From Flavobacterium cerinum (GTDB lineage Bacteria; Bacteroidota; Bacteroidia; Flavobacteriales; Flavobacteriaceae), in assembly GCF_004028155.1 (NCBI RefSeq), contig NZ_SBII01000008.1, positions 215,163 to 279,162 of the forward strand: 64,000 nucleotides of DNA. The letters run 5' to 3'. Positions within the stretch are counted from its first letter, which is position 1; each line of letters begins with the position of its first letter. The position numbers and the translations under genes are program-made. The notes under the pieces are model-generated. The model was not told the DNA's origin and did no database searches. It was given only the letters and a program-made list of their open reading frames with translations. Of the stretch, positions 53,902 through 63,881 are shown piece after piece.

Positions 53902-55449
53902 TTATAGATCAAAACGAATACCTTGTGCTAATGGTAAATCTTTACCGTAGTTAATTGTGTTCGTTTGTCTTCTCATGTAAGCTTTCCAGGCATCAGATCC
54001 GCTTTCACGGCCACCACCTGTTTCTTTTTCACCACCAAAAGCACCACCAATTTCTGCACCGGATGTACCGATGTTTACGTTAGCAATACCACAGTCTGAA
54101 CCTGCCTGAGAAAGGAATAATTCCATTTCTCTCATGTTGTTAGTGAATATTGAAGAAGAAAGTCCTTGAGGAACACCATTTTGAAGCGCGATAGCCTCTT
54201 CGATAGTGTTGTATTTCATGATGTAAAGAATTGGAGCAAATGTCTCTTCCTGTACAATATGGAAGTGGTTTTCTGCTTCAATGATACATGGTTTAACGTA
54301 ACAACCACTTTCGTAGCCTTCGCCTTCCATAACACCACCTTCAACAATAATTTTTCCACCTTCTTGTTTTGCTTTCTCGATAGCATTAAGGTAATCTTTT
54401 ACAGAACCTTTATCAATAAGCGGACCTACGTGGTTATTACTGTCTAACGGGTTACCAATTTTAAGCTGGCCGTAAGCATTTTTAAGAACTTCTACTGTTT
54501 TATCGTATATACTTTCGTGGATGATAAGTCTTCTTGTTGTAGTACAACGCTGACCTGCAGTACCTACAGCACCAAATACCGCACCTACTAATACCATAGA
54601 GATATCTGCGTGCTCAGAAACGATAATAGCATTGTTACCACCCAGTTCAAGGATAGTATTACCAAAACGTTCTGCTACGGTCTTAGATACGTGACGGCCT
54701 ATTCTTGTAGATCCTGTGAAAGATACTAATGGAATACGCTTGTCATTGTTTATTAAATCTCCAGACTCGTTACCTACTACTAAGCAGCTAACACCTTCCG
54801 GGATGTTATTATTTTCTAATACTGTTTTGATGATGTTCTGGCAGGCAATAGCACACAATGGTGTTTTAGAGCTTGGCTTCCAGATACAAACGTCTCCACA
54901 AACCCATGCAAGCATTGAGTTCCAGCTCCATACCGCTACCGGGAAGTTGAATGCAGAGATGATACCTACAGTACCAAACGGATGCCACTGCTCATACATA
55001 CGGTGCATTGGTCTTTCGCTGTGCATTGTAAGTCCGTAAAGCTGGCGTGATAAACCTACTGCAAAATCACAGATATCTATCATTTCCTGAACTTCACCAA
55101 GACCTTCGGTAAGGCTTTTTCCCATTTCATAAGAAACAAGCTGACCTAAAGCCTCTTTGTGTTTGCGTAGTTCGTTACCCATCTGGCGAACGATCTCACC
55201 TCTTTTAGGTGCAGGAACCAGTCTCCATGTTTTAAAAGCTTCTTCTGCTTTTGCCATTGCAGCCTGGTAATCATCTGCAGTAGATGCTTTTACTTTTGCT
55301 ATCAATGTACCGTCTACCGGCGAATATGATTCTATAATATGGCCGTTAGCAAAACTCTTGCTTCCGGTTGATGTACCATCGTTAATCTCCTTTATGCCTA
55401 ATTGGGATAAGGCGTCCTGAATACCAAATTGGTCGGTAAGTGTTGCCAT
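53902..55449 (-). CDS. Aldehyde dehydrogenase (ALDH7-type, piperideine-6-carboxylate dehydrogenase-like)
   Basis: At 515 aa this protein has the ALDH catalytic Cys in [12 protein letters not shown], the Glu in [12 protein letters not shown] and the [22 protein letters not shown] region. The [31 protein letters not shown] end is typical of ALDH7 (alpha-aminoadipic semialdehyde dehydrogenase, lysine breakdown). It probably oxidises alpha-aminoadipic semialdehyde or its cyclic form with NAD. It is a stand-alone gene with its own terminator. Confidence 0.9.
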   Translation of the reverse strand: MATLTDQFGIQDALSQLGIKEINDGTSTGSKSFANGHIIESYSPVDGTLIAKVKASTADDYQAAMAKAEEAFKTWRLVPAPKRGEIVRQMGNELRKHKEALGQLVSYEMGKSLTEGLGEVQEMIDICDFAVGLSRQLYGLTMHSERPMHRMYEQWHPFGTVGIISAFNFPVAVWSWNSMLAWVCGDVCIWKPSSKTPLCAIACQNIIKTVLENNNIPEGVSCLVVGNESGDLINNDKRIPLVSFTGSTRIGRHVSKTVAERFGNTILELGGNNAIIVSEHADISMVLVGAVFGAVGTAGQRCTTTRRLIIHESIYDKTVEVLKNAYGQLKIGNPLDSNNHVGPLIDKGSVKDYLNAIEKAKQEGGKIIVEGGVMEGEGYESGCYVKPCIIEAENHFHIVQEETFAPILYIMKYNTIEEAIALQNGVPQGLSSSIFTNNMREMELFLSQAGSDCGIANVNIGTSGAEIGGAFGGEKETGGGRESGSDAWKAYMRRQTNTINYGKDLPLAQGIRFDL

Positions 55450-55584
55450 TTAACTTTTTTGTTATGAATTGTTATATTTTACAAATATAATGGATTTTTG
55501 ATATATCGGCAATTTATGAACTGCTATCCATTTAAAAAATAAGAATTTAATAATCTTTATTGATTATGTGCCCTCTAACGGCTC

Positions 55585-56511
55585 TTAAAACAGGTTCTTT
55601 TTTCTGAAAAGTATTACACCAATGATCGATAATAGTAATGATACCAAAAGTATAACCGCAAAACCATACGGATTGTCCTGTAGCGAATTGGGTACGTTCA
55701 TTCCATAAAGACTCGCTACCAGTGTAGGTATCATAAGGATAATGGAAATAGACGTTAGCCTTTTCATGATAATGTTGAGGTTATTTGAAATAACCGAAGC
55801 ATAGGCATCCATCGTTCCCGTTAAGATATTACTGTAAATATTTGTGGTATCCTGAGCCTGTCTTAATTCGATCTCAACGTCTTCAACCAATTCCTGATCG
55901 TAGGTTTCTTTGTGGTTCTTTAGGTTCTTGATCCTGTAAAACACCATATCATTGCCTTTTAGCGAAGTAATGAAAAACACAAGGCATTTTTCTATCTGCA
56001 ATAATTCCTGTAGGTCTTCATTTCGAATGGATTTTTCAAGGTTATTCTCGGCTACTTTTATACGATGATTGATTCTTTTAAGATATTTCTGGAACCATAT
56101 ACTTGATGACAGGAGCAGTTTAAGCACCAGGTCAAAATGATGTTCTACGTCTGCCTGCTTGCGCTGGCTGTAGGTAATAAAGTCGGGAATAAGGTGATTT
56201 TCTGTAAAACAAACCGATACAAAAATATTGTCTTTAAAGATAATACCCAACGGGGTGGTATTGTATGGTAGTCTTTCGTCGCCGCTTTCAAAAGGAATTC
56301 TCAGTACGATAAGGCACCAGCCGTTTTCTATTTCAATACGGGGGCGCTCATCTATATCTTCAATATCATTATAAAAAGCAATTGGAATTTTTAAGTCTTC
56401 GAGCAGGTATTTTTGCTCTTGTGGTGTTGGGCATACTGCGCTTATCCATGTGCAGCCTGCAACGTCTTTGGTTTCAACTAAACCATTGTTGTTTTTGTAG
56501 AAAGTGATCAT
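55585..56511 (-). CDS. CorA-family magnesium transporter
   Basis: The 308-aa protein has the soluble alpha/beta N-terminus, the long stalk helix with coiled-coil character (about residues 135-245), and two membrane helices at the C-terminus with the selectivity motif YGMN between them (SLYGMNVPNS). A basic tail follows. It forms a pentameric channel for Mg2+ or related ions. The gene is monocistronic, with 135 bases to the aldehyde dehydrogenase and 172 to the dioxygenase. Confidence 0.92.
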   Translation of the reverse strand: MITFYKNNNGLVETKDVAGCTWISAVCPTPQEQKYLLEDLKIPIAFYNDIEDIDERPRIEIENGWCLIVLRIPFESGDERLPYNTTPLGIIFKDNIFVSVCFTENHLIPDFITYSQRKQADVEHHFDLVLKLLLSSSIWFQKYLKRINHRIKVAENNLEKSIRNEDLQELLQIEKCLVFFITSLKGNDMVFYRIKNLKNHKETYDQELVEDVEIELRQAQDTTNIYSNILTGTMDAYASVISNNLNIIMKRLTSISIILMIPTLVASLYGMNVPNSLQDNPYGFAVILLVSLLLSIIGVILFRKKNLF

Positions 56512-56683
56512 AATGCATACTCTATTAGCATAGAGAATGCAATTATTCTCTATGTGTTATTCAATTAATCGTATGGGGGGATATCCGTCCATTTTTGGGT
56601 TTAAATAATTTTGGCGCAAAGATACGGTTAATTGTTTGCAATGTGGTGAATTGCAAAAAAAGATGATATTATGATAACGTTTT

Positions 56684-57220
56684 TTATTCGGCTACATACC
56701 TTGGGTCTGTTTCCATAACCGTTCCGCATTTGTTACAGGTACGTAATTCTTCCGAATTATAGAAGTGCTGGTAGTGTGGCAGGAAATCGGTTTCGATGTT
56801 GTGCAGTTCAAAAAACACTTCATAAAGTTTGTGGTTGCAGTTGTCGCAAAACCATAGCAGTCCGTCGGTAAATCCGCGTCCGGCTCTTACTCTTTCTACC
56901 ACTAACCCTATTGACCCTTCGCTTCTTACAGGAGAATGCGGTATATTACCGGGGTGCAGGTACATATCGCCGGCATGCATTTCCATTTCTTTGCGCTCAC
57001 CATCTTCCTGTACAATGACCTTTATACTGCCTTCCAGTTGGTAAAACAACTCTTCGGTTTCATTGTAATGGTAGTCTTTTCGGGCGTTAGGCCCAGCCAC
57101 CACCATAACTATATAATCGTCGGACATTGGATAAATATTTTTATTCCCAACAGGTGGTTTTAAAAGATGGCGGTTATCGTCTATCCATTTAGTAAGATTA
57201 AAGGGTTTCATGAGTGCCAT
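56684..57220 (-). CDS. 3-hydroxyanthranilate 3,4-dioxygenase
   Basis: The 178-aa cupin has the family motifs HYNETEELFYQLEGS (iron ligands His and Glu) and LHPGNIPHSPVR (iron His), and a C-terminal rubredoxin-like CDNC and CNKC pair that bacterial members use for a second metal site. It opens 3-hydroxyanthranilate in the kynurenine pathway from tryptophan to NAD. The start may be the ATG at 57211, three codons downstream. No other kynurenine gene is in the window. Confidence 0.92.
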   Translation of the reverse strand: MALMKPFNLTKWIDDNRHLLKPPVGNKNIYPMSDDYIVMVVAGPNARKDYHYNETEELFYQLEGSIKVIVQEDGERKEMEMHAGDMYLHPGNIPHSPVRSEGSIGLVVERVRAGRGFTDGLLWFCDNCNHKLYEVFFELHNIETDFLPHYQHFYNSEELRTCNKCGTVMETDPRYVAE

Positions 57221-57307
57221 GAGCGGATGTTTTTTGAATTTAGAATAAAGGTAAGTTGTTTTCTTTTGCCATGAAACAAAAGATGCAAAATATGTTTTTA
57301 ACCACCT

Positions 57308-58372
57308 CTACATCTGTTTAATTAAATACAAATACACCGGGAAATGGTCGCTGTAACCGGCTTCCCCATTACCGTTCCGTAACGGATATCCTTTGTACTG
57401 TCCTGTTAGCTGCGTTAAATAGTCTTTATTAAAAACGCGGGCTTTCCAAAACCTATAGGACGTATAATCTTTACTTAAAAGTGGTTCGGATACGATCATC
57501 TGGTCAAACAGATCCCATGCATCGCGATATGCTACAGATCCGTCACCTTTTCTTGAAAGTTCTTCCATAGGGTTAAAGAGTCCGCCCGGTTTAACATCGT
57601 CTTTTAATCCTTTAGCTCCCAGCACTTTTTTTATGCTGTTGTTGTAAGGACCATCATTAAAATCACCCATACTGATCACTTTTGCATAGGGGTTAATGCG
57701 ATAAAGTGAATCGATTATCTTTCTATTTAGCGCAGCCGCAGCTTCACGGTTGGGGCTGCTTTTCTTTTCTCCACCATAACGCGACGGCCAGTGGTTCACA
57801 ATAAAATGCATTTCTTCACCATCTAATACTCCGGTAACCAAAAGTTGATCACGGGTAAAAATCCTCTGGGATTTTTTCTTTTTACCTGTAGTGTTATTCG
57901 CCGAAAGGCTGTCTATAATGATCAACGGTTTGTTGATGTAACTTGTAGGTTTAAAATATTTCCTGCGGTACAACAGTGCCACATCGATACCTCTGCTGTC
58001 GGGCGAATCGAAATGAATGATACTGTATTCTTTAGCCATTAACACGGGCTGTTTTATCAGATCTTCTAAAACCCGACGGTTCTCTATTTCGGCAATCCCT
58101 ATAATTACAGGTGCATCGGCAGCATCGTCCCTGCCAATTTCCGACAGCACTTTTGCAATATTGTGTAGTTTATTCCGGTACTTTTTGCCTGTCCAGCTTT
58201 CAGACCCATTGGGTAAATAATCGTCATCACTCTTACCGGAATCGTTAATGGTATCAAACAAATTCTCGACATTATAAAATGCTACCGTATGCACCTTAAA
58301 TTTCTTCTCCTGCCCTGCTGTAGTTAGCACAGACATCAGTACAAGAATAATGGCAGTCAGGTTTTTAGACAT
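57308..58372 (-). CDS. Secreted endonuclease/exonuclease/phosphatase family protein
   Basis: A signal peptide precedes the EEP fold: AFYNVENLFDTI, IGIAEIENRRVLEDLI (catalytic Glu), FIVNHWPSRYGG (His region), MGDFNDGPYN (Asp/Asn) and a C-terminal GYSDHFPVYL (Asp-His). It is exported and probably cuts DNA, RNA or phosphoesters outside the cell. It faces away from the TonB receptor gene, which begins 91 bases from its start; similar nuclease-receptor pairs occur widely in this phylum. Confidence 0.9.
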   Translation of the reverse strand: MSKNLTAIILVLMSVLTTAGQEKKFKVHTVAFYNVENLFDTINDSGKSDDDYLPNGSESWTGKKYRNKLHNIAKVLSEIGRDDAADAPVIIGIAEIENRRVLEDLIKQPVLMAKEYSIIHFDSPDSRGIDVALLYRRKYFKPTSYINKPLIIIDSLSANNTTGKKKKSQRIFTRDQLLVTGVLDGEEMHFIVNHWPSRYGGEKKSSPNREAAAALNRKIIDSLYRINPYAKVISMGDFNDGPYNNSIKKVLGAKGLKDDVKPGGLFNPMEELSRKGDGSVAYRDAWDLFDQMIVSEPLLSKDYTSYRFWKARVFNKDYLTQLTGQYKGYPLRNGNGEAGYSDHFPVYLYLIKQM

Positions 58373-58429
58373 TTTAATGGTTATTTTTCATCTAAAGTAA
58401 ATATTATATTTAATTAATTTACATTTGGC

Positions 58430-58437
58430 ATACTTAA
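58430..58437 (+). promoter_or_regulatory. -7 element for the TonB receptor operon
   Basis: TACATTTG is a perfect TAnnTTTG, 26 bases before the receptor start. No clear -33 TTTG is visible at the right distance. Confidence 0.5.
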
Positions 58438-58463
58438 CATGGTAAAACCTACAGATATTTTTA

Positions 58464-61238
58464 ATGGGCAGACTTTTACTCTTCATTTTCTTATTACTGC
58501 AAACACAGGGAATACAGGCACAAACAGCAACGGTACTGGGCAGGGTGATCGATTCAAAATCGCAGGAAGCCATGACTGCTGTAACTATAGCATTACAGAA
58601 CACAGGTAAGACAACCTTTACTAATACCGATGGTATTTTTGTACTGGACCGCATTCCAGATGGTGAACATCTATTAGTTATCAGCCATCCCAATTACATA
58701 CCACAAACTTTCAGTTTAAAGGTTATTAACGGAAGACCGCTTGACCTCGGCATAATTACTCTGGAAGAAGACATTACTACAGAACAGCAGCTCGGAATTA
58801 TTACCTTAACAGATAATGACCTTAGTGATGACAACAGCGGATCTGAAACTACTGCCGGACTATTACAGGCTTCGCGCGATGTATTTCAGCAGGCAGCTGC
58901 TTTTAACTGGGGACAGGCACGGTTTAAAATTCGCGGCCTCGATAGCGAGTACGGAACAACAATGATAAATGGCATTACTATGAACCGCGTGTATGATGGC
59001 AGACCGCAATGGGCCAACTGGGGCGGACTTAATGATGCCACCCGAAATCAGGAGTTCACAATGGGTTCGGCACCGTCTGACTATACGTTTGGCAATCTGC
59101 TGGGCACACAAGAAATTAACACCAGAGCTTCAATTTACAAACCAGGCACGCGGCTATCGTTTGCAGGTACAAATACCAATTACAATTACCGCGCAATGGC
59201 GACTCATGCATCAGGTTTAAATAAAAATGGATTTGCCTATGTTGTTTCTGCTTCGCATCGCGGTGCAGATAATGGTTATTTTGAAGGTACCAATTATAAA
59301 GGCAATTCGCTCTTTCTTAGTTTCGAAAAACGATTCAATGAAAAACACAGCCTCAACTTTACCGGAATATATGCGCAAAGCAGCCGCGGCCGCAACTCGC
59401 CCAACACACAGGAAGTGACCAATATTGCCGGGGTAAAATACAATGCCTATTGGGGATGGGATAATGGCAAAAAGCGTAATTCGCGAGAGAAAGATATCGA
59501 AGAACCCGTTATGATGTTTAGCCACTATTGGAAAATAAACAGCAAAACGAACCTTACGTCTAACATCGCTTATCAGTTCGGGAAAATTGGCAACAGCCGA
59601 TTGGATTACCAAAATGCACCCAACCCCGATCCAACCTATTACACTAAAACGCCAAATTATTTTGATGATCCGGCAGAAGCAGCAAATGCTCCGTTTTTAA
59701 CCCAAAGGCAACTGGACTGGCAGGCAATGCGCATGGCTAACAGCCTGAATACCGATGGGCACAGCAGTTACATTTTGTATGAAGACCGTACCGATGACAA
59801 GACTTTTACCGCAAATTCTATTTTATACACCCGCCTGTCTTCTGTTATTACGTTAAATGCCGGAGCTGCTTATAAAAAGCTACGCTCACACAATTATCAA
59901 AACCTTCTTGATCTTTTAGGTGGGCAGTATTTTAAGGATATCGATCATTTTTACAGAGGCGATTTTGCCCAGGCAGATCTTAACAACCCTGACAGGCAAG
60001 TGGGTAAAGGCGATACCTTTGGCTACAATTATAACTTATCTGCCGATGTAATCGATGCTTTTACGCAGTTTAAGTTCACCTATAGCAAAGTAGATTTTTA
60101 TCTGGCTCAGTCTTTTTCACGATCCAACTATCAACGGGAAGGATTGTATCGTAACGGATTGTACCCTGCTAATTCATTCGGCAAAAGCCAAAAAATGGCA
60201 TTCGAGAATTTTGGTTTTAAAGGAGGGTTGACCTATAAATTAAGTGGCAGGCATTTGTTTTTTCTTAATGCCCTTCGTATGAGTAAAGCGCCCTCACTGC
60301 GCAACACCTTTGCTAATGCGCGCATTAACAACGCGGTTATGGACGGCATTACAAACGAAACACTTTCTAACATCGACATGACGTATGTGATCAGGATGCA
60401 AAAATTCAAAGCGAGGCTTACCGGATATTATTCGACCATACAAAATGCAGCCGAAACGTCTTCGTTTTATGGTGAAGGCATTTTTGAAGGTGAAGATGCC
60501 GATGCTTTTGTTGCCGAAAATGTAACCGGGATCAATAAGAAAATGATGGGGATTGAGCTTGGCATGGAATATCCGCTTAGCAGAACCATTAAAATTATGG
60601 GATCGCTGGCAATCGGGCAATATACCTACAATAACAACCCTAATGTAACACTAAACAACGATGCGCTCGCAGTTATAAACAGTAACGATGACGGCACTAC
60701 CGTAATAGGTTCGCCTTTAACAACCGTAAATTTTGGCAAGGCTTATTTAAAAAATTACAGACTACCAGGAATGCCACAACAAGCTGCGTCTTTAGGACTA
60801 GAATATCGTGACCCCAACTACTGGTGGATAGGCGCAAATGTAAATTACCTTGCAGGAAATTATATTGATGCATCTGCATTACTTCGAACAAAGAATTTTT
60901 TTGAAAATCCGGATAGTCCCGGAAATGTTTTTGAAGGTATAAGCGAAGAAGAAGCCAGAAGTTTACTAAAACAGGAAAAATTTGATGCCTTTTACCTCTT
61001 CAATATTGTGGGAGGCAAGTCGTGGAAAGTAGCCCGAAAAACCTATTTCGGATTTTTTGCAAGCGTAAATAACCTCCTGAATAAAACCTATAAAACAGGC
61101 GGTTTTGAGCAATCAAGGAATACTAATTATGAAGAACTAAAAAATGATATGGCAGGTGGAACGCCTTCTTTTGGCCCTAAATACTATTATGGCTATGGCC
61201 GTACCTTCTTTATCAACCTGTACATCAATTTTAATTAG
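58464..61238 (+). CDS. TonB-dependent receptor with carboxypeptidase-regulatory N-terminus
   Basis: The 924-aa protein has a signal peptide, a CarboxypepD_reg/CNA-B-like domain (about residues 25-105), a plug domain containing FKIRGLDSEYGTTMINGITMN, and a long C-terminal beta-barrel ending NLYINFN. It is not a SusC (no partner SusD follows). The substrate is unknown. The next gene is a small lipoprotein, and an exported nuclease gene is divergent, so uptake of a nucleotide- or phosphate-type compound is a reasonable guess. Confidence 0.88.
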   Translation: MGRLLLFIFLLLQTQGIQAQTATVLGRVIDSKSQEAMTAVTIALQNTGKTTFTNTDGIFVLDRIPDGEHLLVISHPNYIPQTFSLKVINGRPLDLGIITLEEDITTEQQLGIITLTDNDLSDDNSGSETTAGLLQASRDVFQQAAAFNWGQARFKIRGLDSEYGTTMINGITMNRVYDGRPQWANWGGLNDATRNQEFTMGSAPSDYTFGNLLGTQEINTRASIYKPGTRLSFAGTNTNYNYRAMATHASGLNKNGFAYVVSASHRGADNGYFEGTNYKGNSLFLSFEKRFNEKHSLNFTGIYAQSSRGRNSPNTQEVTNIAGVKYNAYWGWDNGKKRNSREKDIEEPVMMFSHYWKINSKTNLTSNIAYQFGKIGNSRLDYQNAPNPDPTYYTKTPNYFDDPAEAANAPFLTQRQLDWQAMRMANSLNTDGHSSYILYEDRTDDKTFTANSILYTRLSSVITLNAGAAYKKLRSHNYQNLLDLLGGQYFKDIDHFYRGDFAQADLNNPDRQVGKGDTFGYNYNLSADVIDAFTQFKFTYSKVDFYLAQSFSRSNYQREGLYRNGLYPANSFGKSQKMAFENFGFKGGLTYKLSGRHLFFLNALRMSKAPSLRNTFANARINNAVMDGITNETLSNIDMTYVIRMQKFKARLTGYYSTIQNAAETSSFYGEGIFEGEDADAFVAENVTGINKKMMGIELGMEYPLSRTIKIMGSLAIGQYTYNNNPNVTLNNDALAVINSNDDGTTVIGSPLTTVNFGKAYLKNYRLPGMPQQAASLGLEYRDPNYWWIGANVNYLAGNYIDASALLRTKNFFENPDSPGNVFEGISEEEARSLLKQEKFDAFYLFNIVGGKSWKVARKTYFGFFASVNNLLNKTYKTGGFEQSRNTNYEELKNDMAGGTPSFGPKYYYGYGRTFFINLYINFN

Positions 61239-61239
61239 C

Positions 61240-61833
61240 ATGAAGAATTCAATTAAGATAACATTATTGGCAGCCATAGTGATGACACTAACTTCCTGTG
61301 TTAAGGATGATGATACCGCATTAGCCCCCTTTACCCCTCTTGTATACCTGGAAGATTTTGAGGAAGCACAGGATGGCACTCAACTTGACATTCCGGGATT
61401 CACCAACTTTTCCGAAACAGGAAGCCTATATTGGAAAGAAGAAGTGTTCGACAAAAATGGCTACACCGAATTTGTTGCAAACGCTGCAACTACCGATGCT
61501 GTTACTACATGGCTGATAACGCCTGCAATAACCTTGGGTAACGAAAAAAGAACATTAAGCTTTCAATCGGCACAGCATCATCTTGCACAACAGGGCGCTA
61601 AACTGGAAGTTTTTATTTCTACCAACTATAATAGTACCGATGTAGCTACTGCAACATGGATACCTCTAAAGGCAATAACACCAACCTTATATAACGATTG
61701 GTATAAATTTATATACTCTGGCGCTATCGATCTTTCGGGACATTCGGGTACTGTTCATCTTGCTTTAAAAGCAACGATTGAAAACGGTTCATCCGGCACA
61801 GGATACTTTATCGACAACATTAAAGTTTACTAA
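61240..61833 (+). CDS. Lipoprotein with choice-of-anchor J domain
   Basis: The start at 61240 lies two bases after the receptor stop and gives a clean lipoprotein signal (lipobox LTSC, Cys20) in a 197-aa protein; the much longer upstream frame overlaps the receptor and is rejected. About 150 residues form a choice-of-anchor J/MAM-type domain (YLEDFEEAQDG, TTWLITPAITLG, GTGYFIDNIKVY). It is probably a surface-exposed binding partner of the receptor. Many relatives carry an extra N-terminal DUF5689-type domain which is missing here. Confidence 0.75.
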   Translation: MKNSIKITLLAAIVMTLTSCVKDDDTALAPFTPLVYLEDFEEAQDGTQLDIPGFTNFSETGSLYWKEEVFDKNGYTEFVANAATTDAVTTWLITPAITLGNEKRTLSFQSAQHHLAQQGAKLEVFISTNYNSTDVATATWIPLKAITPTLYNDWYKFIYSGAIDLSGHSGTVHLALKATIENGSSGTGYFIDNIKVY

Positions 61834-61947
61834 TTACAAACCCAACCTTAAAATAGCTCTAAAGCACAGAATAAAGCCATTTAAGACTTTGTTTAGCAAA
61901 ATCCACATACTTTGCTTAGCAAAAGAACAAAATGCCTTAAAACAAGA

Positions 61948-61970
61948 AAATCCCGCCAATGGCGGGATTT
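61948..61970. terminator. Bidirectional terminator
   Basis: AAATCCCGCC / GGCGGGATTT with a 3-base loop, between the lipoprotein gene and the convergent OmpA gene; A and T runs on both sides. Confidence 0.88.
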
Positions 61971-61996
61971 TTTATATTCTATGATTGCTTAGAAAA

Positions 61997-63862
61997 TTAT
62001 TTCTTCACAATAAGGAATTCACTTCTTCTGTTTTGTGCATGCTGCTCATCAGTACAGTTGTCGCCACAGTTAACCTTAGGTTCACTTTCGCCATAACCCT
62101 GTCCTGAGATTCTCTCATTAGCAATGCCTTTAGAGATGATGTACTGAACTGTAGATTTAGCTCTGCGGTTTGATAAATTCATATTGTATTTATCAGTACC
62201 TCTGCTGTCTGTATGTGCTTTAACCATAACAACAATGGTTGGGTTAGCTTTCATAGCCTCTACAGCTTTGTCTAATTCGAATGCCGCTTCTCTCGTTATG
62301 TTACTCTTATTGAATTCGAAGAATATTTCATTAAGTACAATAACCGGAGTTACGATAGGCACTTCGATAGGAACAAGATCTGCTGCTACGTTAACAATAC
62401 CACCATTTGTTTTAGCAATAGGGAAGCTGTTGTTCTCATAACCTCTCATAGAAGCCTGGATCGTGTAAGCCCTGTTACAATCTACACTGTAAGTAACTTT
62501 ACCGTCCGGTCCAGCTGCACGGGTTTCTATCACGTTGTTTTTATCATCAAGTATAGAAACACTAGCGTTAGATAGTACTCTTCCTGTTTTAGCATCTTTA
62601 ACGATTACAATAGCTTCTACACCACATACCGGAGTAGCCATGTATAACTTATCGATCCCAGCACGGTTACTTGAGAAGAAACCAATGTTTTTTGTTGTGT
62701 TAAATGAAAAAGCAAAGTCGTCTTTGTTTGTGTTTACAGGAGCACCCACATTTTTAATTTCTCCACCTTTTGTAAGATCCATAACAAATATATCAAGTCC
62801 TCCAAAACCTGTTGGACGGTCTGACGAGAAGTATAGCTTGTTATCATCTGTAATGAACGGATAGCTTTCTTTACCCTCAGTGTTCACTTTAGGTCCAAGA
62901 TTTACAGGCTCACCATAACTGTTGTTACCTTTAACTTCTACCTTCCAGATATCCTGATCTCCAAGAGTACCTTCTCTGTTTGATGAAAAATAAAGTGTTT
63001 TACCATCTTTAGTGATTGATGCATTCATGGTAGACCAACGCTTGTCGTTGAATGGAAGCAATTGAGGCTCGCCCCATTTACCACCTTCTTTTACCGATTT
63101 GTAAAGATAGATCTGGCCAATTTTAATATTGTTTGCTTTATCTCTTTCAAACTGCTTGCGCTCGTTAAAGCTCTCGCTATTAAAGTACATCGTGTTCCCG
63201 TCTGCACTTATTGCAGCAGGACCATCATGCCATTTCGTATTAAGATCTGATACTGTTGTCGGAGCACTGAAAGTACCGTTTGCATTATAAGTAGCGCTAT
63301 ACAGGTCAAGATAAGGCTGTTCGTTTGTTACAGCATTTCTTCTTGATGTATTTCTTGAACTTGCAAAGTAGAAAGTATTATCATTAGCTAATACACCTCC
63401 AAAAGATCCGTATTTGTCTTCGTTAATGTCAAGTACTTTATCATCAAACAATTTACTTTGGCTTTTTAGCTTTGGTAAATAGTTTGGGTCCTGGTTAAAC
63501 AAAACTGCTCTTTGATCACTTGGTGCTAACGATGCAAACTTTTGCATCTGCTTGTTAGCCTCTTCATATTTACCTTCTGCCTTTAGCATTTGAGCATAAT
63601 GGTAATAGGTTTCAGCATCCTGTGGCGTTGCTGTTGCTTTTGCATACCAGGTTACTGCATCTTTAGAATTAAAGATGTTATAGTAACTCTCTGCTATCTG
63701 TTTGTAAACATAAGGGCTTGGCGTTAGCTTTTCGTATGCTTTTGCTGCATCAATATAATCCAGTTTAGCATATAGCTTGTCCGCTGCTTTAGTTTCCTTT
63801 GTCTGACCGCTCATTGCCATAGTGGCGAGCATAAAACTTAGGGTAATGTATAAGTTCTTCAT
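61997..63862 (-). CDS. OmpA-family protein with TPR and PD40 repeats (T9SS partner type)
   Basis: The 621-aa protein has a signal peptide, TPR-like repeats (about residues 20-110), a beta-propeller of PD40 type (about 140-400, with YFSSDRPTGFGGLDIFVM), a carboxypeptidase-regulatory domain (about 410-490) and a C-terminal OmpA domain (FFEFNKSNITREAAFELD, AHTDSRGTDKYN, LSNRRA). This design binds peptidoglycan and accompanies PorP/SprF proteins in T9SS and gliding loci. The adjacent partial gene upstream is indeed a PorP/SprF end. Confidence 0.88.
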   Translation of the reverse strand: MKNLYITLSFMLATMAMSGQTKETKAADKLYAKLDYIDAAKAYEKLTPSPYVYKQIAESYYNIFNSKDAVTWYAKATATPQDAETYYHYAQMLKAEGKYEEANKQMQKFASLAPSDQRAVLFNQDPNYLPKLKSQSKLFDDKVLDINEDKYGSFGGVLANDNTFYFASSRNTSRRNAVTNEQPYLDLYSATYNANGTFSAPTTVSDLNTKWHDGPAAISADGNTMYFNSESFNERKQFERDKANNIKIGQIYLYKSVKEGGKWGEPQLLPFNDKRWSTMNASITKDGKTLYFSSNREGTLGDQDIWKVEVKGNNSYGEPVNLGPKVNTEGKESYPFITDDNKLYFSSDRPTGFGGLDIFVMDLTKGGEIKNVGAPVNTNKDDFAFSFNTTKNIGFFSSNRAGIDKLYMATPVCGVEAIVIVKDAKTGRVLSNASVSILDDKNNVIETRAAGPDGKVTYSVDCNRAYTIQASMRGYENNSFPIAKTNGGIVNVAADLVPIEVPIVTPVIVLNEIFFEFNKSNITREAAFELDKAVEAMKANPTIVVMVKAHTDSRGTDKYNMNLSNRRAKSTVQYIISKGIANERISGQGYGESEPKVNCGDNCTDEQHAQNRRSEFLIVKK

Positions 63863-63881
63863 TTTTTAAGTCGCTTTTAGA

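Noticed and set aside
61144..61239. Longer start of the lipoprotein gene inside the receptor gene
   Set aside because: The upstream part overlaps the receptor in another frame, while ATG 61240 gives a proper lipoprotein signal two bases after the receptor stop.
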